From Cornus controversa (Eukaryota; Streptophyta; Magnoliopsida; Cornales; Cornaceae), in contig CM048845.1 of the NCBI GenBank assembly GCA_026545225.1, positions 90,088,533-90,152,532 on the forward strand: a stretch of 64,000 nucleotides of DNA, read 5' to 3'. Shown in pieces: positions 22,046 to 32,999 of the stretch. Each line of letters starts with the position of its first letter. Within the stretch, counting starts at the first letter, position 1. A program made the position numbers and the translations under genes. The notes under the pieces are model-generated. The model worked only from the letters and a program-made list of their open reading frames with translations, did no database searches and had not been told where the DNA came from.

Positions 22046-22830
22046 AGAAATTTCAAGGACATTTACAGTAATTTCGTTGATCCATAATCATTGGGATTCT
22101 TGACCTTTTATGATAACAAAATTTGAATCTTTTCGATGAGTATTGGGAGCTCTCTTACCTCCACAACCTTAAATTGGGAGGCTGCATAGAGCTTCAATCG
22201 CAAGCTCTAGTGTCGGTCACATTAAGAGTCTGGCTGTCAACTTCATCCTTCATCTTACAATTTCTAACTAATTTATGTGAGTTGCACTTTATTGGGGGGC
22301 CTGTGAGCATGTGTAGATTCCCAGAGGTATTTGGAAATGATCCAAATTGGAGAAATTGACATTGGATTCTACCAACACTATATCCTACCAGAAGACGTTG
22401 GTGTCCCTTCTCAGCTGAAGGTTTTCTATGTAAAATTGTGTTATGTTCAGTGTATATTTAGGTAACTCTCTAGGCCTGTTGAGTTATCTGTGTTTAATTG
22501 TAAATATTGGTTCTGTCAGATTTGAAAATTTAGAATCTTTGACAAGGTTGGACATGTATGTGTGCAGTGTGCTAGCTAACATATATCTGCTTGAACAGTT
22601 AACATGTTTGCCGTCATCGGAGATGAGTGGTTGTAAATACCTTAAGAAAAGGCTAGATCTGTCAAACCAAAAGAAGTTGGAAATATTATCTATTACCGAT
22701 TACAGAAAGCAATAAGATCCTAGGACTTGACAAATTGGAATGATTGAAATATTTGGATTTGGATAGATGTAAGAACTTACATATGATTGAGGGTCTTGAG
22801 GAGGGTGTATATCGTTTCTTTCTTTATTCC
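22046..22830 (+). pseudogene. Decayed remainder of the TNL-D LRR exon
   Basis: Continues the LRR similarity past the stop of TNL-D, but in shifting frames. Recognisable pieces are YLHNLKLGGCIELQSQ (about 22150), LTNLCELHFIGGPVSM (about 22265), FENLESLTRLDMYVCSVLANIYLLEQL (about 22520) and KKLEILSIT (about 22670). At least five indels or stops. The order of LRR units matches genes C and F, so this is simple decay after truncation rather than shuffling. Confidence 0.8.
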
Positions 22831-22866
22831 AGTTCAGGTAATGGTCCGCGGAGTTCCTAGAAAAAT

Positions 22867-22954
22867 AAATAAATAAATATATATCTATTCTATACCTAAG
22901 GAAAACTAAGAAATAAATAAATATATATCTATTCTATACCTAAGGAAAACTAAG
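22867..22954. repeat. 44-bp tandem duplication
   Basis: Two adjacent copies of a unit containing ATATATATCTATTCTATACC and TAAGGAAAACTAAG, in the decayed intron 4 of TNL-D. Confidence 0.75.
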
Positions 22955-23111
22955 AAGACAAAAAATTTAATTCAATGATCCAGATTTGTTAAAAAAGCAA
23001 TCATGTGATCCAAAATATTTTTTGTTATCTACGGTCTAAAATCATTTCATCTAACAATCACGATTGTAAGTGTAAGATAGTGCCGCAGTATACCTTAGTA
23101 TATATATATAA

Positions 23112-24083
23112 GGCAAATTACACTTACCTCCCTTCTAGATTGGCTTTATAACACTTATCTCCCCTGTGTTTTGGCATATAATACTTACCTCCCTCTAATT
23201 TGCACATTGATAACAAATATCCCCTTCTATCAATCAAATTAACGGTTATTGCTGATGTCATCAAAATTTAATCTTAAAAAGATAATTATACCCTTAAAAA
23301 TGTTACGACTGAAGTTGACGAATCTCGAATTCAATGTCAGCTCCGTCATTGGGATAGTAGTGGCTAGTAGTTTGGCTAGAGTTGAGTCTTCTGGGCTGTG
23401 GTTTCAATGGTGAGTGTTGATGGCGTAAGTGGTGAAGCATGGTGGAGAAGGAGGTGGATGGTGGCTCGGCTGGAGATGATGTTGCTACGGTTGAAGGTTC
23501 GAAGTGGGTATGCTCATAGTAGTGGCTCATGGTGGGGGAAGTGGGTCTACACGACTATTTGGGTGTTCCTTGAATAATAGTGGTGGAGTTGGTGATTTGG
23601 TTGGTCTGACCGACATTGGGTCTGTTTGGCCGAAGTGATGACGACAGTGGTAATATGAGTCTTCTAGGTGTGGCAGTGGAGGTGGTGGGCCTCAGCTTTA
23701 ATGGCAACTCTGGCATTGGGATGGTAGTGGCTAGTGGTTTGGCCGGTGATGGGTCTTCTCGGCAGTGATTTCAATGGTGAGTTTTGATAGCGCAAGTGGT
23801 GAACCTTGGTGGAGACGGAGGTGGGTGGTGGCTCGGCTAGAGGTGATGTTGCTACGATTGCAGGTTCAAAGTGTGTCTACTATAAGTGGTGGCTCATGGT
23901 GGGATATAATTGTCCTTTTAAGATTAAATTTTGAAGATATCAGCAATAACTGTTAGTTTGATTGACAAAATGAGGTATTTGTTACTAATGTGCAAATTAG
24001 AGGGGGATAAGTGTTATATGCCAAAACACAGAGGATGTAAGTGTTATAAAGTCAATCTAAAAGGGAGGTAAGTGTAATTTGCC
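23112..24083. mobile_element. Non-autonomous DNA element with long terminal inverted repeats
   Basis: The left end GGCAAATTACACTTACCTCC is mirrored at the right end (GGGAGGTAAGTGTAATTTGCC). Inverted similarity extends about 170 bp inwards on both sides (to about 23280 and from about 23910), including the inverted pair for CTTTATAACACTTA and CAATCAAATTAACGGTTATTGC. The ends abut TATATATA tracts, so any target duplication is ambiguous. The interior holds a direct repeat of about 190 bp (about 23340-23537 and 23701-23902), GT-rich, without a transposase. Long inverted repeats suggest a Mutator-like family. Intron-4 sequence of TNL-D resumes at about 24105, so the element sits within it. Confidence 0.75.
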
Positions 24084-24104
24084 CATATATATATATATAT
24101 ATCA

Positions 24105-24420
24105 GTTGTCGGTACCTCAAGAAAGTAGGATCAAAAGTAGTAATACTCTAAAAAAGAAAGTTGAAATGGTCAACAACCAAACTGTTAGCCCTCTGGAGTA
24201 TCTCCTAAAATTAGCATGGGTCATTAGAAACATGTTGGTTCTCTCATATTCGGTCTCCTGTACCAGTTCAGTTCAGTTCAGTTCTGTTTTGTTTTGTTTT
24301 GTTTTGTTTGCCTTTTGCCCTCCACCACATTTGTCCAAGGTGGGATGCCAGTTATGATAAAAATGAGGCTCCATCGTTAACCTAGAGTTAGACCATTCTG
24401 ACTGTGTGAATGTGAAGTCT
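24105..24420 (+). pseudogene. Intron-4 remnant of TNL-D
   Basis: Matches intron 4 of gene C (15480-15720) by eye: GAAAGTTGAAATGGTCAACAACC, the ACCAAACTGTTAGC stretch, ATGGGTCATTAG, and GATAAAAATGAGGCTCCATC. It shows that the TNL-D unit once extended past the inverted-repeat element. No fifth exon was found afterwards. Confidence 0.6.
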
Positions 24421-24440
24421 GTAAGGATTATTCAAAATCA

Positions 24441-24630
24441 ATAGTGAGATTATTGAAGCCTACTCAGGCTTTTATATTAGTGTGTGTTAAAAGTTTTGTC
24501 ACTAATAAAAAAGAAATAAACAAACTTTTACGTTTGCTTTAGTGGCCTGCACTCATATGTGATTTTTAGGCACTGGATTGTCTAATTGGTTTCATATAAA
24601 AGCCTGAGTAGGCTTCAATAATCTCACTAT
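24441..24630. repeat. Perfect 37-bp inverted repeat (MITE-like)
   Basis: 24441-24477 and 24594-24630 are exact reverse complements (left arm starts ATAGTGAGATTATTGAAGCC). The spacer is 116 bp. A (TA)n/(TG)n microsatellite follows at about 24632-24661. No coding capacity. Confidence 0.85.
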
Positions 24631-24661
<31 letters not shown>

Positions 24662-24662
<1 letters not shown>

Positions 24663-25024
24663 ATTTTTATAATTCAAAACTTTTTAACAAAATGTTTAAG
24701 TATAGCCATTAGCCATTATTTTGAGCACATTTTCTTCTTTCTTTAAATTTATTACTTTTAAACTTTCTACTTCTTCTATTAACTATTTTATTTTTTCACA
24801 CACTAACTGAAGAGTGTACGGTTGGGTTGTATTTTTATGTTAATTTTTACCGTATTGTAAGAGCATCAGGCGTTTTTTTTTTAGAGAGCCAAAAACGGCA
24901 CCCTATGTGCCACATTTGGCTCATGTTCTATTTTTTTATACTTTTGTACTGTCTCCCGTGTCTGTCCCCTCTCTCTCTCTCTCTTTTATTTTTTTATTCT
25001 CTCTCCTCTCTCTCTCTATATATC
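24662..25024. other. AT-rich stretch with CT microsatellites
   Basis: (CT)n tracts near 24970-25015; nothing gene-like seen. Confidence 0.5.
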
Positions 25025-25870
25025 TATATAACATTTGAACTTTAGATTTGAATTTCCCCCAAAAAATTTTTTTTCATCTAACGGTTAAAAATACTTAAAA
25101 AATCAATCTGATAACTCAAAATATTTATGTCTATCTACGGTCTAAAATTACTCTCCTAATTTTTGATCAACGGTCATGATTAACCCACCTCATTAGATTC
25201 TATATCACACTCTCCCACTCATTATTTTTTTTATTTTTTTCTCTCTCTTTCTTTATATCACTCTCTTTATCTCTATCTCTCTCTCATAACACCACCACTA
25301 GTCCCTTAGTCACGACAACACCACCACCAGTGCCTCAGTCATGATCTCCTTCAAAGTTCAAACACACCTTCATGCTCGATCTTCATGTCTAGTATATATA
25401 TGCTAGAGTATTGCCCGTGCCTACGGTACTATAAAATAAAAAATAATTTTTTATTTTATAGTGCATCGGCTTCATCTTCCAGATCGAGCAACGGCCCAGA
25501 TCTGGGTGGACTGGAGTGGAGCATGAAGGTGTGTTTGAACTTTGAAGGAGGTCGTGACTGAGGCACTGGAGGTGGTGTTGTCGTGACTAAGGGACTGGTG
25601 GTGGTGTTATGAGAGAGAGATATAGATAAAGAGAGTGATATGAAAAAAGAGAGAGAAAAAAATAAAAAAATAATGAGTGGGAGAGTGTGATATAGAATCT
25701 AATGAGGTGGGTTAATCATGACTGTTGATCAAAAATTAGGAGAGTAATTTTAGACCGTAGATAGACATAGATATTTTGAGTTATCAGATTGATTTTTTAA
25801 GTATTTCTAACCGTTAGATGATAAAAAGAATTTGGGGGGAAATTCAAATCTAAAGCTCAAATGTTATATA
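25025..25870. mobile_element. Foldback element with about 350-bp inverted arms
   Basis: The left arm (about 25025-25377) and right arm (about 25519-25870) are reverse complements over almost their full length. Examples are AACATTTGAACTTTAGATTTG against CAAATCTAAAGCTCAAATGTT and CTTCAAAGTTCAAACACACC against GGTGTGTTTGAACTTTGAAG. The central about 140 bp contains GTATTGCCCGTGCCTACGG, repeated directly just outside the right arm (from about 25878). No transposase. A transcript through it would form a very long hairpin. Confidence 0.8.
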
Positions 25871-26394
25871 GACTAGGGTATTGCCCGTGCCTACGGCACT
25901 ATAAAATACAAAATTTTTGTTTAATAGTGTCATAATCACGGACAATACGCTAATATATTTACAAAAAATTATTGAACTGAAATATAAGTTGATTTCATAT
26001 AATCAACGTACTAATAAATTAATGTTTACAAAACACCATTTCAATTAAATCCTGTTTAAGATTAAAAAAAAAATGGACATTCAAAAATAAACAATGACCA
26101 ATGCTTCAAAACATAGTTCACATGTAAAAAACATACAAACATATATTTTTTTTCTCTTGTATCAATTATTCACATTAATTCAGGTGAGAGCGAATTTGAA
26201 TTTGAATTTAAATTTTAATTTGAATTTTTTTTTGCCGCCGATATTTACATTTTTTACAATATAAATTTGAATTTGAATTGAAAATGGAAGTGAAGGTTTA
26301 AATTTAAATTTTAGTTATCTGAAGAATTAAAAAAATAAAATTATAATTTTTTAATAATTAAATTTTAAAAATAATAAAATAATAAAGTTGAGGC
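25871..26394. other. AT-rich stretch, probable transposon debris
   Basis: Begins with the repeated GTATTGCCCGTGCCTACGG motif, then AT-rich sequence with ATTTGAATTTGAATT repeats. No gene seen. Confidence 0.5.
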
Positions 26395-29300
26395 AAAAGA
26401 ATCCAAAACCCCATGTGGTTTTAAAAAGATGTAAGAAACCACATATCCTATATTTTGTACCATACACACCCTTATCTTAGCGAAAGTGAGCAAAATATCC
26501 TCTTTTACACATTTTCCTTTGAAAAAATTACACTTAAATAAAGTTAGGAGGGCTAAATTACAGAATCGTCTATTTTGAAAGTTTATTTTTCACTTTGGTT
26601 GAATTAAACAAAATTATCACATATGCATTAAAAATTATTATTCAAGTCCAAAATGCCCTTCAATTTCATATTCCAACTCACACTAAATTGTGTTTGGTTC
26701 CTGTGTGACTGAAGGAGCGTTGTGCATGACTAAATAAAATTCAACAGATCATTGTTTTTTCGTCTCACTTGAAGAAAATCGAATTCATTACAAAGTACCA
26801 CCACCTGGATAAATTTTTAGTCGTTAATTATCTCTCATTACAAAAATATGGTCTCTTATTTTGCTTTAGTGAACTGCTTTTTGTACTTTAAAAAAAAAAT
26901 TAGTGAACTAAATTTTGAATTGTATGACAAATTCATGTGCCAATAGTTCTTAATTTAGAGGTTTTTTAAATGTAATAAATAGTTTCACTAGTCACTTTTT
27001 TAAGTTGTCATTATCAACTATCTAATTCATATTTGTTTGTTTAAATATGTTCTTAATTTGATTAGTGAACAAACATATTTTATGTAGGATGACTCATAAC
27101 TCATTTGCTGATAAAACTCAAATTTTATTTGCATTTGCAGGTATACTTGAAATTTATAAGAGTTTATTTGTGAAATTTGAATTTTTCTTATCTTTGTGAC
27201 TCATGTTTTGATGTAATATCTTTTCCTGATGCTCATATTTTTTTAGACATATCATACCGAAAAGTTACTCAAGCACATCTAAAAAATCTACTTCATTCTC
27301 ATCCAAATATAGTTGATGTGTTGTGATTACCACAAGTGTATCCACTTGCATTAATCTAAGAGGGAAAAGAAGTTGCTGTCATTCAGGGCCATATCATACA
27401 GTCTAATTTTGACTACTTTACGACATAATAGAATAATCACAAGTGCTTGTATAACGTATATTTTGCTTTACTTTATGGGTTTGTTCACTTTTAGTGGATT
27501 ACTTTTATATTCTTACAGTTTTTTAGAAACCAAACGATGTTCCCGATATGTTCTTAATTTTTTGAGTGAAGGAATTATTTGATTTAAGAATGATAATTTG
27601 ATATTTTAGAATAAGAGATTGAATGTCATTTTGTACCTGAATAATAATTTTCAATGTATATGTAATTATTTTGCTTAATTCAACCAAAATAAAAATTAAA
27701 CTTTTAAAATAGATCACTTTCTAATTTAGGTCTCCTAACTTTATTGAAGTGTAGTTTTCCCTTTTCCTTTTCTATCCTATTTTATCATTTCCATTATTAT
27801 TAAAAATATATAAAAAAATAGAGAATAGAGGGGTTTTTTATATTAAGTTTTTTTTACCTTAATAAAAAAATTTAATTAATAAAAGAGGAGTGTTTTTTTG
27901 GGAAAAAATTTTCAGTAGAAAGAGGGATTTTTTTATATTAAGTTTTTCTTTACCTTAATAAAGAAAAGGGGAGTTTTTTTTGGGGAAAAAAAATCCAAAA
28001 ATTGTTTCCGGAGAACAAAACTAAATATGCACAATAATAATAATTTTTAGATTTTTTTTTGTTTTTCAAAAAATTGTTGTATTTTCATAAATTCAGAAAC
28101 AATTTTTGAAAAACAAAAAAAAAAATCAAAAATTTTATTAAGTAATTGTGCATATTTAGTTTTTTTTTTCCTGAAAATTATTTCCGGAATTTTTTTCTTA
28201 GAAAAAAAACTCTTCTTTTTTTATTAAGGTAAACAAAAAACTTGATATAAAAAAAATCTCTTTTTAATGGAAAATTTTCCGAAAAACAAAAAAAAAATTT
28301 CAAAAAATTTTATTATGTAAGTGTGCATTTTTAGTTTTTTTTGGAAAAAAAAAATTTCCCCAAAAAAAAACTTAATATAAAAAACTTCTATTTTCTCTAT
28401 TGTTCTTTATTTTTTATAATAATGAAAAAGGTAAAATGGTCAAAAAAAAACATGAAAATATGTGCAAAAAAGGATAATTTGTTCACTTTTACAAATATTA
28501 GAATGTAATATGGTCTAAAATATAATATAGGATAGGGGTGCGCACGGTCCGGTTTTGGTCTTTTTTGGAACCAAACCATTTAATCCGGTTCCACTAAAAA
28601 TGGAATCGGACTAAACCGTTTGACCGTATGGAACCGGACCGCAGAGAACCGATTTGGTTCGGTTCGGTTCCACGGTTTATCAATCTGTATCAACCTGTTT
28701 TAAGCCTCAATTTCAAGCCTAGTCCACCCATAGAAACACATTAATCCATAAAAATTTAAGGTGTAATTGCGAAACAAATCAAACGAGTTGGAAACTTTTT
28801 TCACCACATTATGACATAAATCATGCAATGCTGCATAAGCAATAGTTGCTCATTGCAAAATTTGAATTATGTTTCTATCAGAGTTTGCTAGCATTTAGAA
28901 GCGAGTCGAACCCAAATTGGAGATTTGATAGGCACACACTAGTTGTAGATTGATCTACATTTTTGCATATCAAACAATGGCTTGACCTCGCAAGTGTAGT
29001 ATTCATTAGATACTGCAAATTCCATGAGCTGGACTGACAAAACATGAACAAATGATGAACGGTAAAATAAACCAATTAAATTACATATTCAAAGACAAAA
29101 TAAGAGTAAAGCTGTGAATATGAGCTCAGATTATTGGATTTGATCATGAATGTATAAATTAGCAACCTGAGAGCTCTCTGTCCTACTAGATTTATGCATG
29201 AAGTGATTGGCACTTGCTGTTTGGTCGCTGAGAAAACTAAAAGAATGAGGAAATTAATAATTACCTGACAAACAACAATAACAGAAAACTAAGGGAGAGG

Positions 29301-29850
29301 TAATTGTTGTTCTCTCATATTTGCTCATTTTAAGTGCACCCGTACTCTTTGGAGAATCTCACCTGTTGCTGTAGGACTCTCTAGTATACCACAGAGTACA
29401 GTAAGGAAATTTAAGTCATTTGCTCTCTCCCTTGATCAACTCAACAGTCTCTCAACAAATTGTCTCATAGAAACCTCAAATTCCCAATTTTATAACGAAC
29501 CAATCAATTCTTGGATTTACAATATAAGTTTATAACCAATTTCCAATTTTAGCAAAGATATGGAAGAGAGAAGTAGAACACAATATACATATTAAGTATA
29601 AGATCAGTATAATATTTAAATATTAAATATAATATATTTTATATTTATATATATAGAAACAGTTTGGTCCGGTTCGGTCCTGAGGGATCTAAAATTGTAA
29701 TCGGACAATTACTACTAACCGAACCGAATCGCAAAAAAATCGGACCAAATTATCCGGTCTAGTTTGGTTTTTCGGTTTAGACGAATTTTTGTGCACCCCT
29801 AATATAAGAAGATTTCTTGCACGTTTTTAAAATTACATGCCGCACACGAT
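26395..29850. mobile_element. Long inverted-repeat element interrupted by a hAT-like element
   Basis: Left-arm segments at 26411-26530 and 26519-26690 find reverse-complement partners at 28430-28532 and 27590-27760 (for example CACTTAAATAAAGTTAGGAG with CTCCTAACTTTATTGAAGTG). The outermost part of the right arm reappears only after 29802, on the far side of the hAT-like insertion at 28533-29801. A second, AT-rich hairpin lies inside at about 27900-28060 with about 28090-28290. No transposase ORF. Boundaries are approximate. Confidence 0.65.
28533..29801. mobile_element. hAT-like non-autonomous element
   Basis: Ends are TAGGGGTGCGC on the left and GTGCACCCCTA on the right, the typical plant hAT terminus. 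Subterminal regions are rich in the CCGGTTCGGTT / AACCGAACCG motif on both sides. An 8-bp target duplication with one mismatch flanks it (ATATAGGA at 28525-28532, ATATAAGA at 29802-29809). The interior of about 1 kb has no transposase frame. It lies in the right arm of a larger inverted-repeat element and so is the younger insertion. Confidence 0.85.
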
Positions 29851-30116
29851 TAGAAATTAATTTTGAGAAGTATTTATCCACTCTTTAAAAATTACATACG
29901 TGGCACTCTATTGTTTGAAAGTGGAGTATCAAAGTGCCTAATAGCTCTAATTGTTAGAGCATCCGGAGCGCAGTTGGGTTGGCGAAGATGTAACGAAGGT
30001 GCATAAAAAAATGTGTGACGGTGTGCAATGAGCCAAATCGTGGTCCCCACATAAGCGCCATTCAATACGCAACATTTGGACTATCAAGTGATGAATATGT
30101 TGTCAACTTTTGGAAC

Positions 30117-30887
30117 GAAGGTAATTCTCGAACGAGCTACCGAACATGACGTGCTTGAACACGTCGATTTTTAAAAAAATTGAAAAAGAAAATAAAATAA
30201 AAGTTGCTTGAAGATCAACACAGCCATGTGTGGTTGAGTATCTTTCATACGACAGAAAAGGTGGAGGGCATATGACGCCGCCTCTAGGGAGTTTCGCGGT
30301 GCCAAAACTAAGACTAATTTCCCCTCCCACAACAAAATATGAAAAATATGACTAATTTTTCCTGGCAGAGCATATGTGGTTTGGGAGCTTACATACAAAG
30401 GCGTATGTCTTGCTCCCACCAGGGAGTTTCACAACATGTGTATATTTTTAGATGGCAACAAGAATGATGTTGAATTTCTAAAATATATGCAAATTTTTGG
30501 TCTGTAAATCTTTTTTTTTTCATAAATTCATCAATTTTCATTCGTCAATTTTTTTTCTTCATATTTGTTGTACACATGTTCATTCGTTATATATATATAT
30601 ACAATGATAGTAACGCCGAAGCTTTATACCCGAAATTATCATCAAACCTGACGTGGTCATGCCATGTCAGATTCTTTAAACAAACGTGAGGGAATAAAAT
30701 ATCTTTTCTCTCTGTCACGTGATAAAATAAACAAATAAAAAATACTTGAAGATCGTGGAAGATTTTTTAAACAAGCGTGAGAGAATAAAACATCCTCTCT
30801 CTCGGTCACGTGATAAAATAAATAATATAAAACATACTTGAAGATCGTGGAAAGAAGGTGTGAAGATTCTGGATGTACACATTCGTG

Positions 30888-30918
<31 letters not shown>

Positions 30919-31675
30919 GTTCTCAGTGATGGTAATGAAACAGAGATACTAAGTGAATCAATGTACAACAAATATGCAAAATTTGTATTAGATTCAGAAA
31001 ATTATCAGCACAACAAGATAAAATCATTCAATCTCAAGCTCGAATCATTACAGGTCAAACAGATCCATCACAATATTGGCACTTGGCATCAAAGCAATAA
31101 ATATATATATAACGAATGAACATGTGTACAACAAATATGAAAAAACAATTTGACGAATGAAAATTGATTAATTTATGAAAAAAAAAGATTTACAGACCAA
31201 AAATTTGCATATATTTTAGACATTCAACATTAGTCTCGTTGCCATATAAACATATACACATGTTGCGAAACTCCCTGATGAGAGTAAGGCATACGCCTCT
31301 GTATGTAAGCTCCTCAAACCACACACGACGGCAGCCATCTTCGAGTACAATTTTTTTTTCTCACTCTGGCAAAAAAAAATAAGTCATATTTTGTTGTGGG
31401 AGGGAAATTAGTCTTGGCTTTGGTACCGCGAAACTCTCTAGAGGCGACATCCTATGCCCTCCACCTTGTATGAAAGATGCTCAACCACACGTGGCTGTGT
31501 TGATATTCCAGCAATTTTTATTTTATTTTATTTTTCAACCACACGTGGCTGTGTTGATATTCAAGCAATTTTTATTTTATTTTATTTTTTCATTTTTAGG
31601 ACAGACGTTTGTGATTTTAAAAATTGAGGTGTTTAAGCCATGTCATGTTCGGCAGTTCGTTCAGGATTACCTTCG
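30117..31675. mobile_element. Large foldback element with about 500-bp arms
   Basis: Left arm about 30117-30605 and right arm about 31095-31675 are inverted copies. Examples: CATGTGTGGTTGAGTATCTTTC against GAAAGATGCTCAACCACACG, CTCCCACAACAAAATATGA against TCATATTTTGTTGTGGGAG, and GTTGTACACATGTTCATTCG against CGAATGAACATGTGTACAAC. The core (30606-31094) contains a direct tandem repeat of about 91 bp (about 30671-30852, CACGTGATAAAATAAA in both copies) and (AT)n. The right arm has its own direct duplication (CAACCACACGTGGCTGTG at about 31489 and 31538). No transposase found. Confidence 0.78.
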
Positions 31676-31773
31676 GTTCCCCTTTCACTACTCTAAAACT
31701 AATTATCTATTTTTAAAAAAAATTAATGACATGACGCTCCACTTTTAAAAGTGAAGAGCTAAATAACTATACT

Positions 31774-32135
31774 TGAGCAAAAATTCACCCCGAACTGGTC
31801 AAACGCCAACCTGTAAAAAAGGACAAAAGAAGAGTAATTGAAAGGGCATCAGCGTGGTGTCGGCCGACTATGCTCCGATGATCAAGTCAGAAAATGGGAG
31901 GACTTTGAAAGTTGTAAAGGAACTCAAAGGGTATTCATTGCGTACCTTGGTATATGGACCGTCTTATATTTATAGTGACCAAGTGAGGGTGTACTCTAGT
32001 AAAACTCTGTCTCTTCAGCTTCCCTTTCCCATTTGGAGACAACCTGTCTTAGTCAAAGCATTCTTCTTATCCACATCACCTTAGCACCATCCTCCCACGT
32101 TATACGTTTCATATTAGGATTCAAACACCCCATCA
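31774..32135 (-). repeat. 3' LTR of the Gypsy-type element
   Basis: Direct repeat of 35051-35416; the outer end is slightly eroded (TGAGC against TGATGAAGC). Confidence 0.85.
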
Positions 32136-32369
32136 GATGCCCCTTGTTTATGAGGGTCGCTTGTCGGACATCAAGAACATTTGGTGTTTTAACGGATACT
32201 TGAACCACTAGCCTAACCCACCTTTTTTTTTTTCGCAGGCCTGGACTTACACGCGAGCGTGGGCCACGAGCCTAGTGCTCGGCCTCGGCCCAACGCACGA
32301 CCTTGGCCAAGCATCGGGCCTGGGCCAGGTGCGGTAGCCCGCATGCCTGCCCGACGCGACTTTGGAAGT

Positions 32370-32620
32370 GCTCAAGATGGGCCAATTTCTTCTTGGGCTT
32401 GCTACTTGTTTGGGCCGATTTCTTCTTGGGCCTACCGCTTGGTTGGGCCAATTTCTTCCTAGGCCTGCCGCTTGGTCGAGCCGATTTCTTCTTAGGCTCG
32501 CCGCTTGGGTCAGGCAGATTTCTTCCCGGGCTCGACTTTTGGTCGGGCCTGTTTCTTCTTTGGCCCGCTCTTGGTCTGAACAGCTTCTTCTTGGGCTCGG
32601 CCCGGCCCTTGGCCAATGTA
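32370..32620. repeat. GC-rich minisatellite, about 36-bp unit
   Basis: Repeats of a unit containing GGGCCGATTTCTTCTTGGGC and GCCTGCCGCTTGG. The + frame reads (ADFFLGLPLGW)n and the - frame (RPKKKSAQPSG)n. It lies in the pol position of the Gypsy-type element; base composition is very different from the AT-rich surroundings. Confidence 0.75.
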
Positions 32621-32657
32621 TAAGAACCTGATTTATATATATATATATATATATATA

Positions 32658-32739
32658 AAGATTCGATTCTTCAAAGTGATAATCATTTTAGATATATATA
32701 TATATCTAAAATGATTATCACTTTGAAGAATCGAATCTT
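32658..32739. repeat. 82-bp perfect palindrome
   Basis: Reverse complement equals itself with no spacer. Arms read AAGATTCGATTCTTCAAAG.. to the centre at a TATATATATATA core. It lies inside the Gypsy-type element between the two tandem arrays. Confidence 0.9.
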
Positions 32740-32999
32740 ATCTAATAAGCTCTAATGGTCTTACTCTAACCATTATGCCAATGACTCACTTGGTTAATAA
32801 ACTTTAACTAATAAACTTCATAGCACAACTCCTGATAAGCCATGCGACAACCTTGGAGGGACTTACTCGTCATTTGCTAAAATTTCTTTTAACGGGTTGT
32901 GCCCCCGTAGGGTCGGTTAACAATGTTCTCGGGATTAATTATCCAGTTTTTTTCATTAAAGTCCATTTGAAGAGGTGTGTCCCCGCAGAGCCGTGTCCT

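Noticed and set aside
23303-23530. Ser/His/Pro-rich - strand frame inside the inverted-repeat element
   Set aside because: Repeat-derived and not preserved in the second internal copy.
32272-32631. Several overlapping GC-rich open frames on both strands
   Set aside because: They arise from a 36-bp tandem array whose period is a multiple of three; low-complexity, inside an LTR element.
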